Source: Pilaira anomala | Taxonomy: Eukaryota > Mucoromycota > Mucoromycetes > Mucorales > Mucoraceae | Reading direction: 5' to 3' | Assembly: GCA_025716855.1 (NCBI GenBank) | Contig: JAIXMQ010000018.1 | Span: 248,001-312,000 of the forward strand | DNA length: 64,000 bases | Part shown: piece by piece, positions 1-12,823 of the stretch | How the letters are laid out: each line of letters begins with the position of its first letter | How positions within the stretch are numbered: the stretch's first letter is position 1 | Translations under genes and position numbers: made by a program | The notes under the pieces: generated by a model | The model's input: only the letters and a program-made list of their open reading frames with translations | What the model was told of the DNA's origin: nothing | Databases searched by the model: none

Positions 1-795
1 TTTATTTTCGGAAGCTTCTATTTTATCCTTCTTCATTTTTTATTTTTGTTCTGGCTCTATGCCAAACATATTGCCTGATAACTTACTTAGACGATCTACT
101 ATAGTAGGTCACAAAAAAAAAAAACTGTACATAGTCTTAGCATTATATTTTTATGCATTAAATAAATCAATAATTATAATATAATTTTTCTTTAAATCAA
201 TGTATTTTCAGTATTTTTTTTTTGTCTTAACTACTGAAGTGGTTTCATGAATACAAGTATAGGTTTGAAATATTACATGACTAAAATAAGCGTAGTGAAT
301 AACCCCATATATCATCCCACTTTATTAAATAAAGGAATGCAAGCGGTCAACTCTGTTCAATAGATATAAATATAGTTCATTATTGTCCAACACTGTCCAA
401 CATTGAACTTTACCAAGTAAATGCGCTGTGGAACAGCTTTATATATATCTTAAGGGATACTTGCGTTTTTACATGACATGATAAACTTAATTTGGGTGCC
501 GATGAAATATAAGCTCTGTACTCATGAGCAATATTTTCCCACCCTCATTTAAACGTGTACAAAGTGGCAGAAACTATCCGGCTATCATCGTACCTGAAAA
601 AACAATAGAATAGCAAATTCCTATTTATTTTTTGTCTGAATTTGGAAAGCTTTTTTTTTTTTGTAGAGAGCAGTATTTGGAGAAGGGCATTGTTCGTTTA
701 CAGCGTGGCACAATTTTTCGGTTTCTCTCTCTCGCGGAATCAATCGTAGGGACCGGAAATATAAAAAAAAAAGTATTATTAATGTAACAGTGCTA

Positions 796-826
<31 letters not shown>

Positions 827-3364
827 GAAAGTCCATTTATAACCTCCTCATTTCCTGAATTCAATACTTTCCAAAATATAATAAAACATTGGGTCGGTAT
901 AATAACTAAAAAAAAAAAAACTCACTTTTCGACCAATACTTGTTTTAAACAATGCACGAGTAGATCTACAAATATAAGGTTTATTTGATCTCGGAGTTAC
1001 ACAAATATTGCCCTGATGACAGGATAATTCTCACGCTATTGCCACATCTCAATAGAAGTTTTTTCTAATATTGTTTGATAAATTATAACAAGGGATAAGT
1101 GATTCATGATTTAGTTTTCTATTTTACAATACTTTATTAGCTTATCTCTGCTAATCGATGACAATATTAAATGAAATCAGAAGATTTATAGTTCTAAAAA
1201 AATGGATAGATAACAAACTTCAACTTGCTAAAATAAGTAATGCCTCAAAAGTGTCCCTCAACTTCCTAACGGGTATAATCGCATTAGCATTTTTCGGCAA
1301 TTCAACTGAGATTTTTTTTTTCACTTCCGTTATTTTTACTTGGCTAGTCTCAAAAGATACACTCGAACATTTATACATTTATAATATATTGTATTCATTA
1401 TTACACATACAACAAGCGATAGTGCGTAATTTATATAGAATTCACAAAACAATTGCAGAGATGGGCTAATCGTTTTGCGCTTAACTTCATCAACGACGTA
1501 CCATTAACATACTTTCTATAATTCATTGATGGTGACGCATTAACTTTAAAGGATTTGAGATTTTTATTCCCGTTTTATTTCGATCTGCTACAATTACTTC
1601 TGTCCTTTTTTAAATTTATGACTTTCCCTGCGCTTGAAACTAACCTTCGATTTTGAAAAGAGATTAGATACTTGATTATCCAAACTCTTTTTTAATCGAA
1701 TACTAGCATGTGACTTCAGCGAATTTACACGGCAGTTATGAAGAGCTGCTTAAAATAAATATTTTAATAACATAAATATCGCTATAATGAGTTTGAATCT
1801 TTAAGGGAGACTTTTTCTATACTTTTTGGATTTCTGTTAGGATTTAACATTTATGGTATTAACAACCCTTATAGTAATAGAAGGTAGATCAATTTCAGAT
1901 CCGTAACGTGACAAAATTATCTATAATATTCTACTATTTATACAAAAAAAAAAGTGAGATAATGAGGATTTGTGGTAGACTTAACTATGAACCTCAGTTA
2001 TTTTTGTCGCGTTACTGGTGATACGTTTCAACATCATCCACAAAAACTGGGAAAGACAAAAAGTAATTTGAGCGGAACTGTAACAAGTAATTTGCTCGAT
2101 ACAATTGGTACTGTTATTACAGCGCCGATTTCCTGCATATGTAACAGTGTTGGAAATTATTAGATAAGATAAATAGCGGCCAAAATTCTGTACTACTTCC
2201 TCCCCCCCCCCCCTCCCCAAAAACACCACTTGAATAAGCTTATAACACACGGCAATACTATCAAAGCTAAAACAAATTCATTGGATTAAAATCAGAGAGA
2301 ATTCTAAAAAACTAAAGCTAATGATGATCACCCTATAATTAATATGAATATAGATAGCACAATAATAGGTTATACTACTATAAATGAACAATTCCTGCAC
2401 TACTTAGAAATATTGCTTTAGCAAGTATTTTTTGTTGGAGATTACCTTTTCAGAGTAGTCACATCTACTTAGTATAAAACTACTCCCGCATTATACTAAA
2501 ATATGAATTATAAATTTGAGATGAAGGCGTTGAAAGTAGCGCTTTAAAAAGACATCTCTGTCATAAAGCAGTGACAAAGTTACTCATAATATTGAATAAG
2601 TAGATATCAGTAAATAGCCTTTCAATGACACATACAAATACCGGAATATCGGAAACAGCTGATTGTAGTACAAGCAACTCGTTGGAGTGCATATAAAACA
2701 TTGTGTAACAAATTGAAAGTAGGTATTTTTTATCAATAGTCTTTACGTACCTGAATATTTTCCTTCAGAGATTGGGCTGACAATAAATTATGAACGGTCT
2801 TTATTTGAGTAACCCATAATTTTCATGCTACTTATTTTAAGTATCCTTTTATATAAAATTTTTGTATATAAGACATGAATTAATAAGTAATTTTGTCAAG
2901 TGTAGTTTCCCTGTAACTATCTCGTTATGAAATGCTTTTGCAAGAAATATGGTCTCTCTTGTAAACGTTCAACATATTATACTCTTCTTATAAACAAACA
3001 TTTCGTTTGTTATAAATTTTGTATTGCTCCCATTAATATATGACAAGATCATTAAACCTTTTCAAAAAGGTTCATTCACTAATTGACGTACCAATATCAT
3101 TTAATTTGGCAATAAATCGACGAACAAAATACTCATACATGTATTTTTGAAAAATACATGATTATGAGTGAGTACCGGTCACTTAATAACTACTACATCT
3201 CCCAATTAATTTAAACATCTTATTCTCTAGTGGATATCTGGACTCTTAAAGTTTTTCGAGCCTGTATAATGTGTTTAGATGAAATAATATTATCCTGAGT
3301 TGGTAATAGTTAAATATCACTTACCTGGATTTCCAAATACGGGAAACTTCATCACTCACTCATT
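1..3364. other. AT-rich intergenic stretch, no supported gene
   Basis: No exon chain with plausible splice sites or family motifs could be read here. Short open frames exist, for example 103 codons at 1158-1469 (+) and 63 codons at 1972-2163 (+), but neither has recognisable motifs or supporting flanking exons. Poly-A/T runs are frequent (around 640, 796-830 and 909 bp). There is a C-rich run near 2203-2217. It is probably repeat-derived spacer DNA. Confidence 0.5.
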
Positions 3365-4850
3365 TTTAAAAGAAAACAGGGCCTTCTAAAACTATCATTG
3401 AATTATGGTAGGAAAGCCTCTGCATTACGCTACGTATTTACTGACTTCAATTAGTTTTTTTGATAAAGAAAAAGATTGAGATGTTCGAGCTATTATAGAG
3501 ATAGAACAAACGGAAATAAAAGCAATGAAAAATATATATAACAAAGTTAAATAAATCAGACTGCAAAAATAAACTAAACTTTATTAAAAGGTACAAAAAG
3601 TGTTTGGTTATATATAGTAAATAGAAGTTAAACAAGCGAAGCATGAATTGTGAAACATAGCCATGATCAATGATCTATTACAATAAACATGTTGCTGAAA
3701 ATAAGATAAAAGGTCCCCAAGTATTATAACTGGTTGCTGTACCTGATAATTATAAAAGAGGCTTGTTGATCATAGAGACAATGATGTGATTTATATATTA
3801 GCCAATTAGATAATTATTGTAGTGTGAATAAACTTATAGTATCGTAAAGTAGTGAAGGATATTAGAGCATGTGTAATTATATGAGAATATAATGTGCTCG
3901 TTCACAACAAAGATACTCTAGCGAAAAGAAAATTTCGGCCAATCAAATCATACAAAATGGGGAAAAAAGTATATTTTTAGGCAAAAATCAGCAGGTCCCT
4001 ACCTATGGATTTTTTCAAAAGTTATAAATCTGGATATATCTTGGCATTATAAAGATTTTAGACGAAAGCTATTGAATAATTTCCAATGTAGAATTTGATG
4101 CTCTTTCGAATGTTTTAAAAATCAAAGTAAAATAATTAATGTTTATTGTGAGAAAGTCAAATTACAGTTTCTGTTAGGGCATGTATATTTTCTATATATA
4201 ATATATAAACAAATAAAGCTAAATGCATAGAAAGCTTAATTTTTAAAGTCTGCATAGGCTAACAAAACACGTCTGTATCCTGATTTGGTTTTTTTCCTGT
4301 TTTTGGACTTAAAAATTGAGATTTGGGTCCAAATTTCTTTCTTTTCAAATTAGAGTCTTTTATTTCACCTATTCTATTATATAATAAAATATAAAATTGA
4401 TGCAAAATTTGAAGGCGCATCTTCCATTTATTTAGAGTTATTATTTTTTATATAAAAAAGTATACTTGCCCTAACAAAAACTGTATACCGTTTTCTCACA
4501 ATATCCATTAATATTTTTATTATTTACTTTGATTTTTACCTCATTAATAAGTGAAATTCTACATATATCATCAAAAATTCAAGCTTTAAAACCTTTTCAA
4601 TGCCACATTTCTCTCATTTTCGAAAAAAATCAAAGGTCACGACCTGCTTTTTTTTTTTACATTTTTGGATAATTTGATTAGCTGAAATTTTCTTTTCGCT
4701 AAAAAAACTTTGGCTAGAGTACAACCTTTTTCTTTGTCAAAAAAAAAGTAATTAATGTTGGTAAACACGTAACGTAGCGTAAAGGTCTCCCTACCATAAT
4801 TCAATGGTAGTTTTAAGGGGGGTGGGATTCTCTTTTAAAGAAGAACTGGG
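3365..4850. repeat. Foldback (long inverted-repeat) element, ~1.5 kb
   Basis: The outer arms 3365-3477 and about 4735-4850 are reverse complements of one another. Both carry a TTGAATTATGGTAG core, a TTTAAAAG outer edge and an AAAGAAAAAG inner edge. The inversion continues inward: about 3905-4190 pairs with about 4450-4710, sharing GCGAAAAGAAAATTTC, an AATCAAAGTAAA block and a GTTAGGGCA(A/T)GTATA block. The unpaired centre is about 4190-4450. Homology is imperfect, so the palindrome is old. The left arm is split by about 425 bp (3478-3905) that the right arm lacks. No transposase is present, which fits a non-autonomous foldback or MITE-like element. No target-site duplication could be assigned. 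Confidence 0.72.
3478..3905 (+). repeat. Dispersed repeat inserted in the foldback arm (copy 1)
   Basis: This block interrupts the left arm of the surrounding foldback element and resembles 43504-43735. Shared landmarks in the same order are GATGTTCGAG at the start, GCATGAAT(T/G)GTGAAAC, ATAACTGGTTGCTGTACCTGA (here) matching TAACTGACTGCGGTACCTGA (there), GATGTGATTTATAT and an AATAAACTT end. The other copy lacks about 130 bp of the AT-rich first half. The TATATA and AATAAA-like motifs would suit a solo LTR or the 3' part of a multi-copy gene, but neither identity is established. Confidence 0.55.
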
Positions 4851-5044
4851 TAATTTGGGAGGAAAAAAGTGGACGGTGGGCGAAGTTTAATGGCTCTTTG
4901 TCTATTTAAAAGCATTAATATGATTTTAGGTCTATTTCAGTTTACCGATTGTCTTAAAAATATCAGACTGTATTATTCATTCTGTGTATTAATTTTATTT
5001 TTAATTTTCTATAGGGTTGCAGTTTAACTACGTCTTTACATGGT

Positions 5045-6986
5045 TCATTTTGAAGCCATTTCAACCGTTGATAGAGTATCACATCTTGTAGATTCATCAG
5101 ATTTGTCTTCGATATATACATCGTTACTTGCTCCTGATACTTCTGAAGGCCTCATAATAAATTTTCCTTTAGGACCAGCATATACATAAACATACGGGCA
5201 GCACAAAAGTAAAAAGCCCGCAAAGATAATACACATATAGAAAAAGCCAATAGCAGAATACAGATAACCGGCAGCAACCGGCCCAATAACACCTCCAATT
5301 GCAAACGCTATATAATGGAAGTAAATATCTAGCTGTAAATATGTGCCAAGTTGTAAAAAAGTATACCTAAATTGAATAGAGCATAACTAGTTGCTTGACC
5401 AGAATCTCCACCATCAGGATTTTCTTCTTTTACCACATGGGCCAATTCAGATAATACTGGCACGACAAATGCAAAAGAAGTAAATCCATGAATAGAAAAT
5501 AGTATAATGAAGGGAACTATACCACCAGCTGTGTCGGAACGGGGAATACCGATAAAAAACATATTCATCGCACAAAGAAGTAACGACGTAAAACATACTA
5601 CTTTAGGGCCATATCTATCGGAAATTATACCACATAATGGAGATGAAATAAATGTAGGGACAACTTGGGCTAAAAATACAAGACCGATTTTGGTTGAATT
5701 GTATCCCCATTCAGATGATAGCAAGACGGGCACAGTAGGCTCGAACACACTTGTAGCCATGCCGTTTGCAAATGCTAAGACTAGACTAGCTATTAAACGT
5801 TTCCGACGCAAGAGTTGCTTAAAGCTAACCGCAGCTTTCTTTTCTTCTTTAACCGTATTTGCCTTATGTGTAATTTTTGAAGGGGTCACTGTTGATGTAT
5901 CTATACCGTCTTTAAACCATTCTACCGGCCTATTTCTACGTTCGATTAGAAAAACTCTCAGAATAAAATCGATTCCTGCTAAACCAAGACAGAAGATAAA
6001 AGGCGCCCTATATCCGCCATACTGATACAAAGCTGCGAAAAAAAATTAAATTATTTTTACTTTTTTACTGTGATGTTCCATAGTGTAAAACATACCGCCT
6101 ATTTTTTTTTAAAAAAAAAGAATGGTTCAATTTTTATATCTCATTAACATATAATATAACATGTGTATACCTCCGATTGGACTTCCAGCCACAAAACCGA
6201 CAGAATGAAATACTAAAACTTTACCCATCTACATATGATGTATTGAATTGATTTAGGTTCGCTTTGTTTGCAAATTATAACAAACAATTATACCTGAGCT
6301 CCTAGTTCTTCTATGGGAAATGTATCTGCCATTAAACACATACCGAGAGTCCAGACACAAGCATCTGAAAATCCCTGTAGAAACCTTGCTAGTAACAGTT
6401 GCCAAAATTGTGTTGCAAACAAAAACAAAAGTGTGGCTCCTAATAAACCTGCAATACCAACCAGCATAAGCACCTGTCTATGCTTCAGTCGATCCGCTTT
6501 TTAAAAAGGATAAATAATATGCTTTTTGTACATATACTATTTAACCGTGATTTACCTATGTATCCCAATAGAGGGGATCCTACTACCAGTCCTACCGCGA
6601 ACAATGCAAGTAATATGCCGGTATCTCTAGAAACTTCTTTGCTATTTGTAATCTCGGAATGATAAGGATCAACCACAGTATCGGGCGATTTGCCATTGTG
6701 AATAGCATCAATAGAGAAAGGTACTAAATAAATACTTGATTAAATGAATGTTGTTTCTGATATTAGTGAATGACTTACCTATTGGTATGATAATACTATA
6801 TACTAGCAACTAAATAAGTAAAAAAAAAACAGGATCAAAAAAAGAATACTATATAGATATGTTTGAATTAATTACATCAGTGAATACAGACATAGATACT
6901 GTCACTAGAACATATGTATTGCTTGATCTAAATTTAAGAAATAAAGGTTTTTTTTCAGGTTTCTTATTATTCTCAGAATTATCCAT
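5045..6986 (-). CDS. MFS transporter, DHA1 / vesicular-amine-transporter-like
   Basis: Seven exons were read: 6986-6876, 6809-6779, 6723-6556, 6496-6294, 6228-6171, 6032-5367 and 5307-5045, joining in frame to 499 residues. This is the usual size for a 12-TM major facilitator. The start MDNSENNKKPEKK is hydrophilic and is followed by TM1 with the signature TDLLVYSIIIPIVPFSID. The loop 2-3 motif reads GYIADRLKHRQ, a variant of MFS motif A. The second half has GIISDRYGPK, the matching motif A of the C-terminal bundle. A charged loop of about 50 residues (IERRNRPVEWF to KEEKKAAVSF) separates the two six-helix halves. The helix-rich pattern and FEPTVPVLLSSEWGY resemble fungal DHA1 drug:H+ antiporters and SLC18-type carriers. 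The substrate cannot be told from sequence. One 31-bp microexon encodes part of TM1. Other assignments within MFS are possible. Confidence 0.87.
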
Positions 6987-9700
6987 ATTAATGATTAAAT
7001 TTGTAAAGAAAAAAAAAAAGAAGACTAGTAATAAAATATAATTAAAAAAAGGTTTTTATACGAAGAAAATAATGCCACATTAAATCTATTCAGAAAGGCT
7101 AATGTACAATCCATATGCAGCAATGATGGTCCCCTATGCACAGCAACTAACTACAAAAATAGAATTATGATTTATCTCCTAAGTGTACACTGAAAAAATT
7201 AGTAAGCATAGTAAGTCAAATTTTGTATTCCACATATATTTTTACGTAACTGCAAGCTTTTTTATTTTCTATTGAAGATCAGAGCTTTTCTAAATCCTTT
7301 GACATAGGAAGCTACGTCTTACATTCACTAAATGGTTCGATTTATTATCCGGTCCATAGGTTACACTAATCGCGAGTGTTGAAAATATAGTTTAGAATAC
7401 CGCCCCATGATGTCGAAATTGAGTTTCTGGGACGCAGGTAACTTTGAATTTGGTAAACCCAAGCGAGAATTACGTCAAAATGCCACTGTAAAAATAACTT
7501 AAATATTTTTGTTATGTATTTATATTGATCCGACAGTCGAGGAAAGTATAATACGTGCATTATTTTAAAGATCTACAAGGATTCTTTGAAAATCCGAAGA
7601 TCGTAAATTCCCTTATTTGATCACGCATATTTTTTCCCTTTTTTTTAGGACTTTGCCAAACTAAAAATATTTGTACATACATAATTCTATAGCAGAACTA
7701 TATCTTTCAGTATTCTGTAAAATAAAGATAGGCTTTATTTCACTTCATAACAAATAAAAATGCTCTGGATTGAATACACGTTTATTTTTGAATTTTGCAG
7801 TGCATAATAACTTAAAATCACGATCGGACGCATGAGCCATTTAACTATATCGATGAATATAACAAAGTTTTTGTCATTACCAATAAATTTAAATCAAAGT
7901 AAATCACATCAAAGTAAAATTCTAGAATTTGAGTTACATAGAGCGATATTAGCATAAACGTACGTATGTATATATGTATATAATGATATCATAGCTTTTT
8001 CTAAAACTTTTTAATCAAGTGTGTAACTCAAGAAAAGAGATTCGAAAGAGAAAAAGATATTTGGGCTGCATATTTATATAATAATGACTTTATACTATGT
8101 AGGACATACCTCAGTTCACTTTGTGCAAAAAATAAATGATAATGATGATAATAAATTGGAAAACTTTATCAAAGCTTACTAATATATATGATAAAAGACT
8201 ACTGTTGTAATATATTTTTTATGCATTGGTTAGTCTTTTCTCTGTTTATTATACAATAACTAGTTCTATATAATGTATATCAAACAATTCATTTGTTCTT
8301 ATTTTCTCTTTAAATAGGTATAAATTTACTGTATTTTGATTTCTTAAAGCAGAGCGACTATAAGTAGAAACAATATTATTTCAAAGAACTAGCCCTCATT
8401 ATTGTTAGGGAGTATACTATAATGATATATCGTCATTATGAGTAAAACTTTGGACTAAGTGATGTCAAAAGGTAGGGGGTATTTCTTTTTTGAAGTCTCC
8501 ACATCCTGCCAAACAAGTAATTGTTTCGATCAGGCATAACTTTGTGTGATTCACTTAAGTTTGGTTCAATCAAGTACAATATTTGATGTACTTATGTGTA
8601 AACAAAACTTCCTGTGTAATGATGTAAAGTTAAAAATATTTTATTTTATCTGAAGCCATAACTCCTGTCATTGGTGATCTCTGCATTAATAAAATTTCTC
8701 GTGCGTATTAGTTTTATATATGGATCGACTTACTTTCAAGTTAGATTTCGACATTATTGATTTTCATTTATTAAAGTAAATCATCATCATGGAACTGAAA
8801 TTTCTAACTTCAGGTGCATATTAACTTATTAAAAAGTAGGTCTTGGCTTAAAATAATAAATCAGATATAATTTGTCCAGGGTTAACTAATTGCATACCTA
8901 TTCGTTTACTATTTTTTTTTTAAATATCAATGAGGGGCATTTCAGCAGGTTAGAAGCCCCAAAAGCACAAAAAGTTGGTACGCCATTAGGTACCCATGTT
9001 TTTGATTGAATTCCAGAGATTTATGGGAATATTACACACATTCAAGAAAATTTGAAAGTGCCCTTCAAGGCTGTGTTGTAGGACACAATTCAACAAAGCG
9101 TTGATGTATTTAATATGTGAATATAGCATAGAAATTGGTAATACAAGCTCTTGATAGGTCAAGAATTTAAATCAAAAGCAAAAATAAAAATAAAAATCAA
9201 CGTTGTTTGACATTACGAAAACCGCCTAAAAGTCATATTGATACCGTAGCGCGTGACTGCGGGAAAAATAAAACAGGTATTTGGAATGGACTGAAAAATA
9301 TCTTTTCCCAGGGAAAGAATAGGGTAAATGTGGGGTAAATGGAAATATAAAAATAAAATATTTCCATTTGAGGCTCTAGAAAGTGTGACCTCGACCCTTT
9401 TAAGATCAGTAACGCCTCTGTGATTCGGTGCGTGAGTAATTCTGTTGTGTGTCAATTAGGGTTTTAGAAAAAGAATAACTTCTATTTCTCTCTCTCTCTC
9501 TCTTTCAATTTATTTCTCTATTTCAATTTCTGTTATTATTCTATAGATACTTCATTTATGCTATAGAGACATCAACTATTCCCCAACAAAAGGTTTTGGC
9601 ACCATTATATAAACCTTATCCGATATATACTACGATTAGAACTTTTACACAGCAAATAAATCTATTTAAATACAAACTTTTATACCACACTTCGCCTTAA
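6987..9700. other. Intergenic region between divergent genes, nothing supported
   Basis: The stretch separates the MFS transporter (leftward) from the seven-TM-like gene (rightward). It is AT-rich with short repeats, a CT dinucleotide run near 9487-9503, and no readable exon chain. The 80-codon frame at 9213-9455 (-) has no motif or flanking exon and is not called. About 2.7 kb is long for a shared promoter here, so decayed repeats are likely. Confidence 0.45.
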
Positions 9701-11522
9701 ATGATAGAGTTGACACCGTATGCAATAAATGTTATAAATAATTTTAGCCTCGTTGGGATGTGGGTCGCAGTTGTGATATCTTGTAGAAACTTCTCTGTAT
9801 GTTTAAATCAATATAAAAAGACGAGGGGTAAAATGTAAGCTACACAATACATGCTATCTCTTTGATAAGCGCTAATTTTTCTTTTTTTCTTTTTTCTTTT
9901 TTCTTTTTTTTCCCCGGGGGATCAAAAAGCCACCTTGTCAATATTGCTCAAGTCTCAACACTTTTACTTCATCGTGTGCTATACGGAATTATCCCACTAT
10001 TTGAACTTAAAACTTGCTCTTATTTCCCATTGCTTGTATCGTAAGTATTTTTGTTTTGAAAAGTAATTACAAATCTATTATACTTGATTACTAAATATGC
10101 ATAAATGACGTTTCTATTGTATTATTTTTAGTCTCTGGCACATAAGTAAATATTATAACATGGCCTTATTGTCAAACATACACTAACTATATATTTTTTT
10201 TTTTACTATTTGTGTGTAACTCCTTGCACAGCCTACATTTTGTTTTATGTAGTCATGTTTATGAGACTTATTATTCTAGAATTAGATCGATATTCTCGTT
10301 GGATTAAAATCATTGGTATTCTTTTGATCACATTACGATTTGTTGACTGGCCCTATGAGCTAGCCTTCCATTCTATCCAACAAAAGTTAATGGAACAACC
10401 AGGCCAATGTTGGGCAGAGTGGTAATATTCTGAGCCTCAAAAGCACTCCACAAAACCATTAAGCTGACAAATTTAAACTTTTTTTTATAAAGGGGTTCTG
10501 GTGTTATCATATTGAACTTCATCGCTGATGCACTAGCCAATCTGTTTCTTAGTGGCATGTTTGTCAGAAGGTAAAAAAATAAAAAAAGTAAAAAGTAAAC
10601 ACCGTTAGTTAGAGCTAACTATATATTTAATTATACATTTTCCCCATTCTCTCTCTCTCCCTCTCTCTCTCTCTCTCCCTCTCTCTCTCTCTCTCCCTCT
10701 CTCTCTCTCATTTGACGATATCAGACTTTTTATTCATGTCAATCAATCGAAAAAATTAATATCACACCAAAACAGCATTATTGAAGATATTGCTCGAAAA
10801 TCATTAATTTGTCTAGCATTAACATTTTTTGTAAACTTGGCTATGAATCTATTCAAAGTTACTATGTTTCTAGGAATACAATCAGATGTGAGTATTATTA
10901 AACTTGTACAAAAGCAAATGGAGTTTCAAAGAATATTCTTAACTAACGATTAGAAATAGGCATTTACTGTTTATTTTGAAATTATCGAATCAACTCTATT
11001 GGTAGAAGCACTCCGAAATGACGGAAATCCCTCGCGTTCTCAGAACAACAGTTCTTTTTGCGAAGGTTGCCACAAGGTAATAATTAACTAAAAACAACAA
11101 ATAGAAAATTCTGTGTTCTCATTTTTATATTACCAATTTAAAAGGAAATTAGTCATAGCGCTAGCCGATCGCCAAATAACGATGAGCACCAAAATGGGGC
11201 CTTCATCAAATCATTTCGTAACAGTATGGAACGAGATAAATATAGCAGTATTACGGATGATTCCAATTTCGATTATCATCCAATGAATACAGTTACTTCA
11301 CTTCAGCCTGCCATGGTTTCAGAAAAGAATCAAGGTAGCATGTTTTCAAGAAGTACGTACCACAATGGCGGAGCTTCGGCACATGCTTCCTTTCAAAGAA
11401 AAAATACGGCAAATTCATCAATAACAGACACATCCACTGGCATGGAAGCTAGTCAATCACCAGAATTGTATAATACAAATATTCCCACTTACCCCTTATC
11501 TGTCCCCTCTTCCTCTCAATAG
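9701..11522 (+). CDS. Seven-TM-like membrane protein of unknown family
   Basis: Seven exons were read: 9701-9827, 9930-10040, 10232-10421, 10493-10570, 10725-10887, 10960-11076 and 11145-11522, giving 387 residues with every junction in phase. The N-terminus MIELTPYAINVINNFS is followed by a run of hydrophobic segments: LVGMWVAVVISCRNF, QHFYFIVCYTELSHYLNLKL, PYILFYVVMFMRLIIL, WIKIIGILLITLRF, GVIILNFIADALANLFL and SLICLALTFFVNLAMNLF. The tail of about 150 residues is polar, rich in Ser, Asn and Gln, with no further helices. One short extracellular Asn-glycosylation site (NNFS) precedes TM1. The topology resembles a fungal GPCR-like receptor with a cytoplasmic tail, but I recognise no signature and do not assign a ligand. 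The 191-bp intron 2 and the CT-rich 154-bp intron 4 are longer than the others. The start was chosen because the frame stays open from 9701 into the first TM helix. Confidence 0.72.
10649..10709 (+). repeat. CT-rich microsatellite in intron 4 of the seven-TM gene
   Basis: A run of CT dinucleotides is broken at regular intervals by CCC, giving three or four higher-order units of roughly 20 bp. It lies 15 bp before the acceptor of the intron and probably doubles as its polypyrimidine tract. Such repeats vary in length between isolates. Confidence 0.8.
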
Positions 11523-12823
11523 GAACCAATATGGCTTGGAAGATACTAAAGCAGCACAATGAAACAGAAGATAAACAAAACAAAAAAAAAAACCTTGTAA
11601 AATTTCTTCATTTTCGATCTGGCTATCTGAATTTGACACTACTGTTTATATACATCTAATTCTATTTAATTTTTTCTCCACTACTTTTACATTTTATCAT
11701 TAAATTTAAGCTTTTTTTATTAGTTTTTTTTTTTTAACATGTTTGTTGACAAGAAGTGGGTAAAAAAAAAACGTTGCATCTGTGAAACCTGCATTGTGAG
11801 AGGCTTAAATCTTTGGAAATGATTATGCCGCTTTAAACATATTCGAAGCTAACTAATCAAAATTTAGTTGTAAATGTAACACTGTCAACGGTATAAATCA
11901 GCTGGATTCGTTTGCTCTTGAATAATTGTTTAAAAAGTAATATAAGCATGGCTCAATTCGAAATAGTTGTTTGTTGTTTCGCCACACAACAAAATAGTTG
12001 TGGTGATTTAGCATTTTACATAACCAGGTACCATTCTACAAGAATAAACAAAAGCACGTTAGTGTGATTATGTAAAACTACAAAAAAACTTTCACTTTTA
12101 ATGTGACACAATAAAAGCTTGATCAAACTATTCAGGCATGCGAATACACGCAACTTAATATATAGCATAGCGATAATATTTATTACTACAGTACTCATGA
12201 ATAAGCTACAAGATATATTTCTTATTGATCGTATTTATCGAGAACAAAAAAAAGAAAAAAAAAAATAGAAAGTTTAACTATTCGGTCAAAATATTGAAAA
12301 GGAAAAAAAAAAGTTTAATTAACAGCTTTATATTTGTATATGCAGTTTTATACAAGGTCATCCAGAGATGGCAAACTTTTACTGTATCTCTAATTAGACG
12401 AAAAAAGTGTTTTCGTATACAAATGGGCCGTTTTTAATAGCATATGTGTAGTTTTGAAAAAGAAAAGCAAGCAAGTTGAATTCAATTATTTTTATTCCCA
12501 GACTTGTTAGAGCCATTTTGCATGAATATACATAATATAAAGCTTTTTGTAAAAAATGCGTTACTTTTAAAAATCTTGTTGTAAATCAATTAATATCTTT
12601 CAAGAAGAAAAAAACATTGATATAGATCCAATGTTACGAGAAAGTCTCAATTGAGAAATAGCATGATTACGTGCTTTGACGTCTTGTTACGAAACATCAT
12701 ATTAATCAGTTGAACCAGTAATTTTTTGTTCCCCTTATGAAAAAAAAAATTAGTTTAAATTTAAAAACATTTCTTCATCTTATTTTTGTTTGTTTGTTAA
12801 TTCTTTTTTACATATAATATATT
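11523..12823. other. Intergenic region upstream of the sulfate permease
   Basis: It contains the 3' end of the seven-TM gene and the promoter region of the SulP gene. Several A-runs and T-runs occur (11582, 11728, 12245, 12304, 12743). The short open frames near 12016-12198 (-) and 12225-12437 (+) are low-complexity and unsupported. Confidence 0.45.

Noticed and set aside
621..836. 71-codon frame with Phe runs on the minus strand
   Set aside because: Encoded by A homopolymers; no motif or flanking exon.
1158..1469. 103-codon hydrophobic frame
   Set aside because: AT-rich DNA readily gives Ile/Leu/Phe-rich frames; no family match, promoter or exon partner.
3478..3905. Solo LTR identity for the dispersed repeat
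   Set aside because: The two copies differ in length and neither shows a target-site duplication or TG...CA ends, so I kept it as an unclassified repeat.
5507..6025. 172-codon open frame on the plus strand
   Set aside because: It is antisense to the largest exon of the MFS gene, whose splice-joined frame carries clear family motifs.
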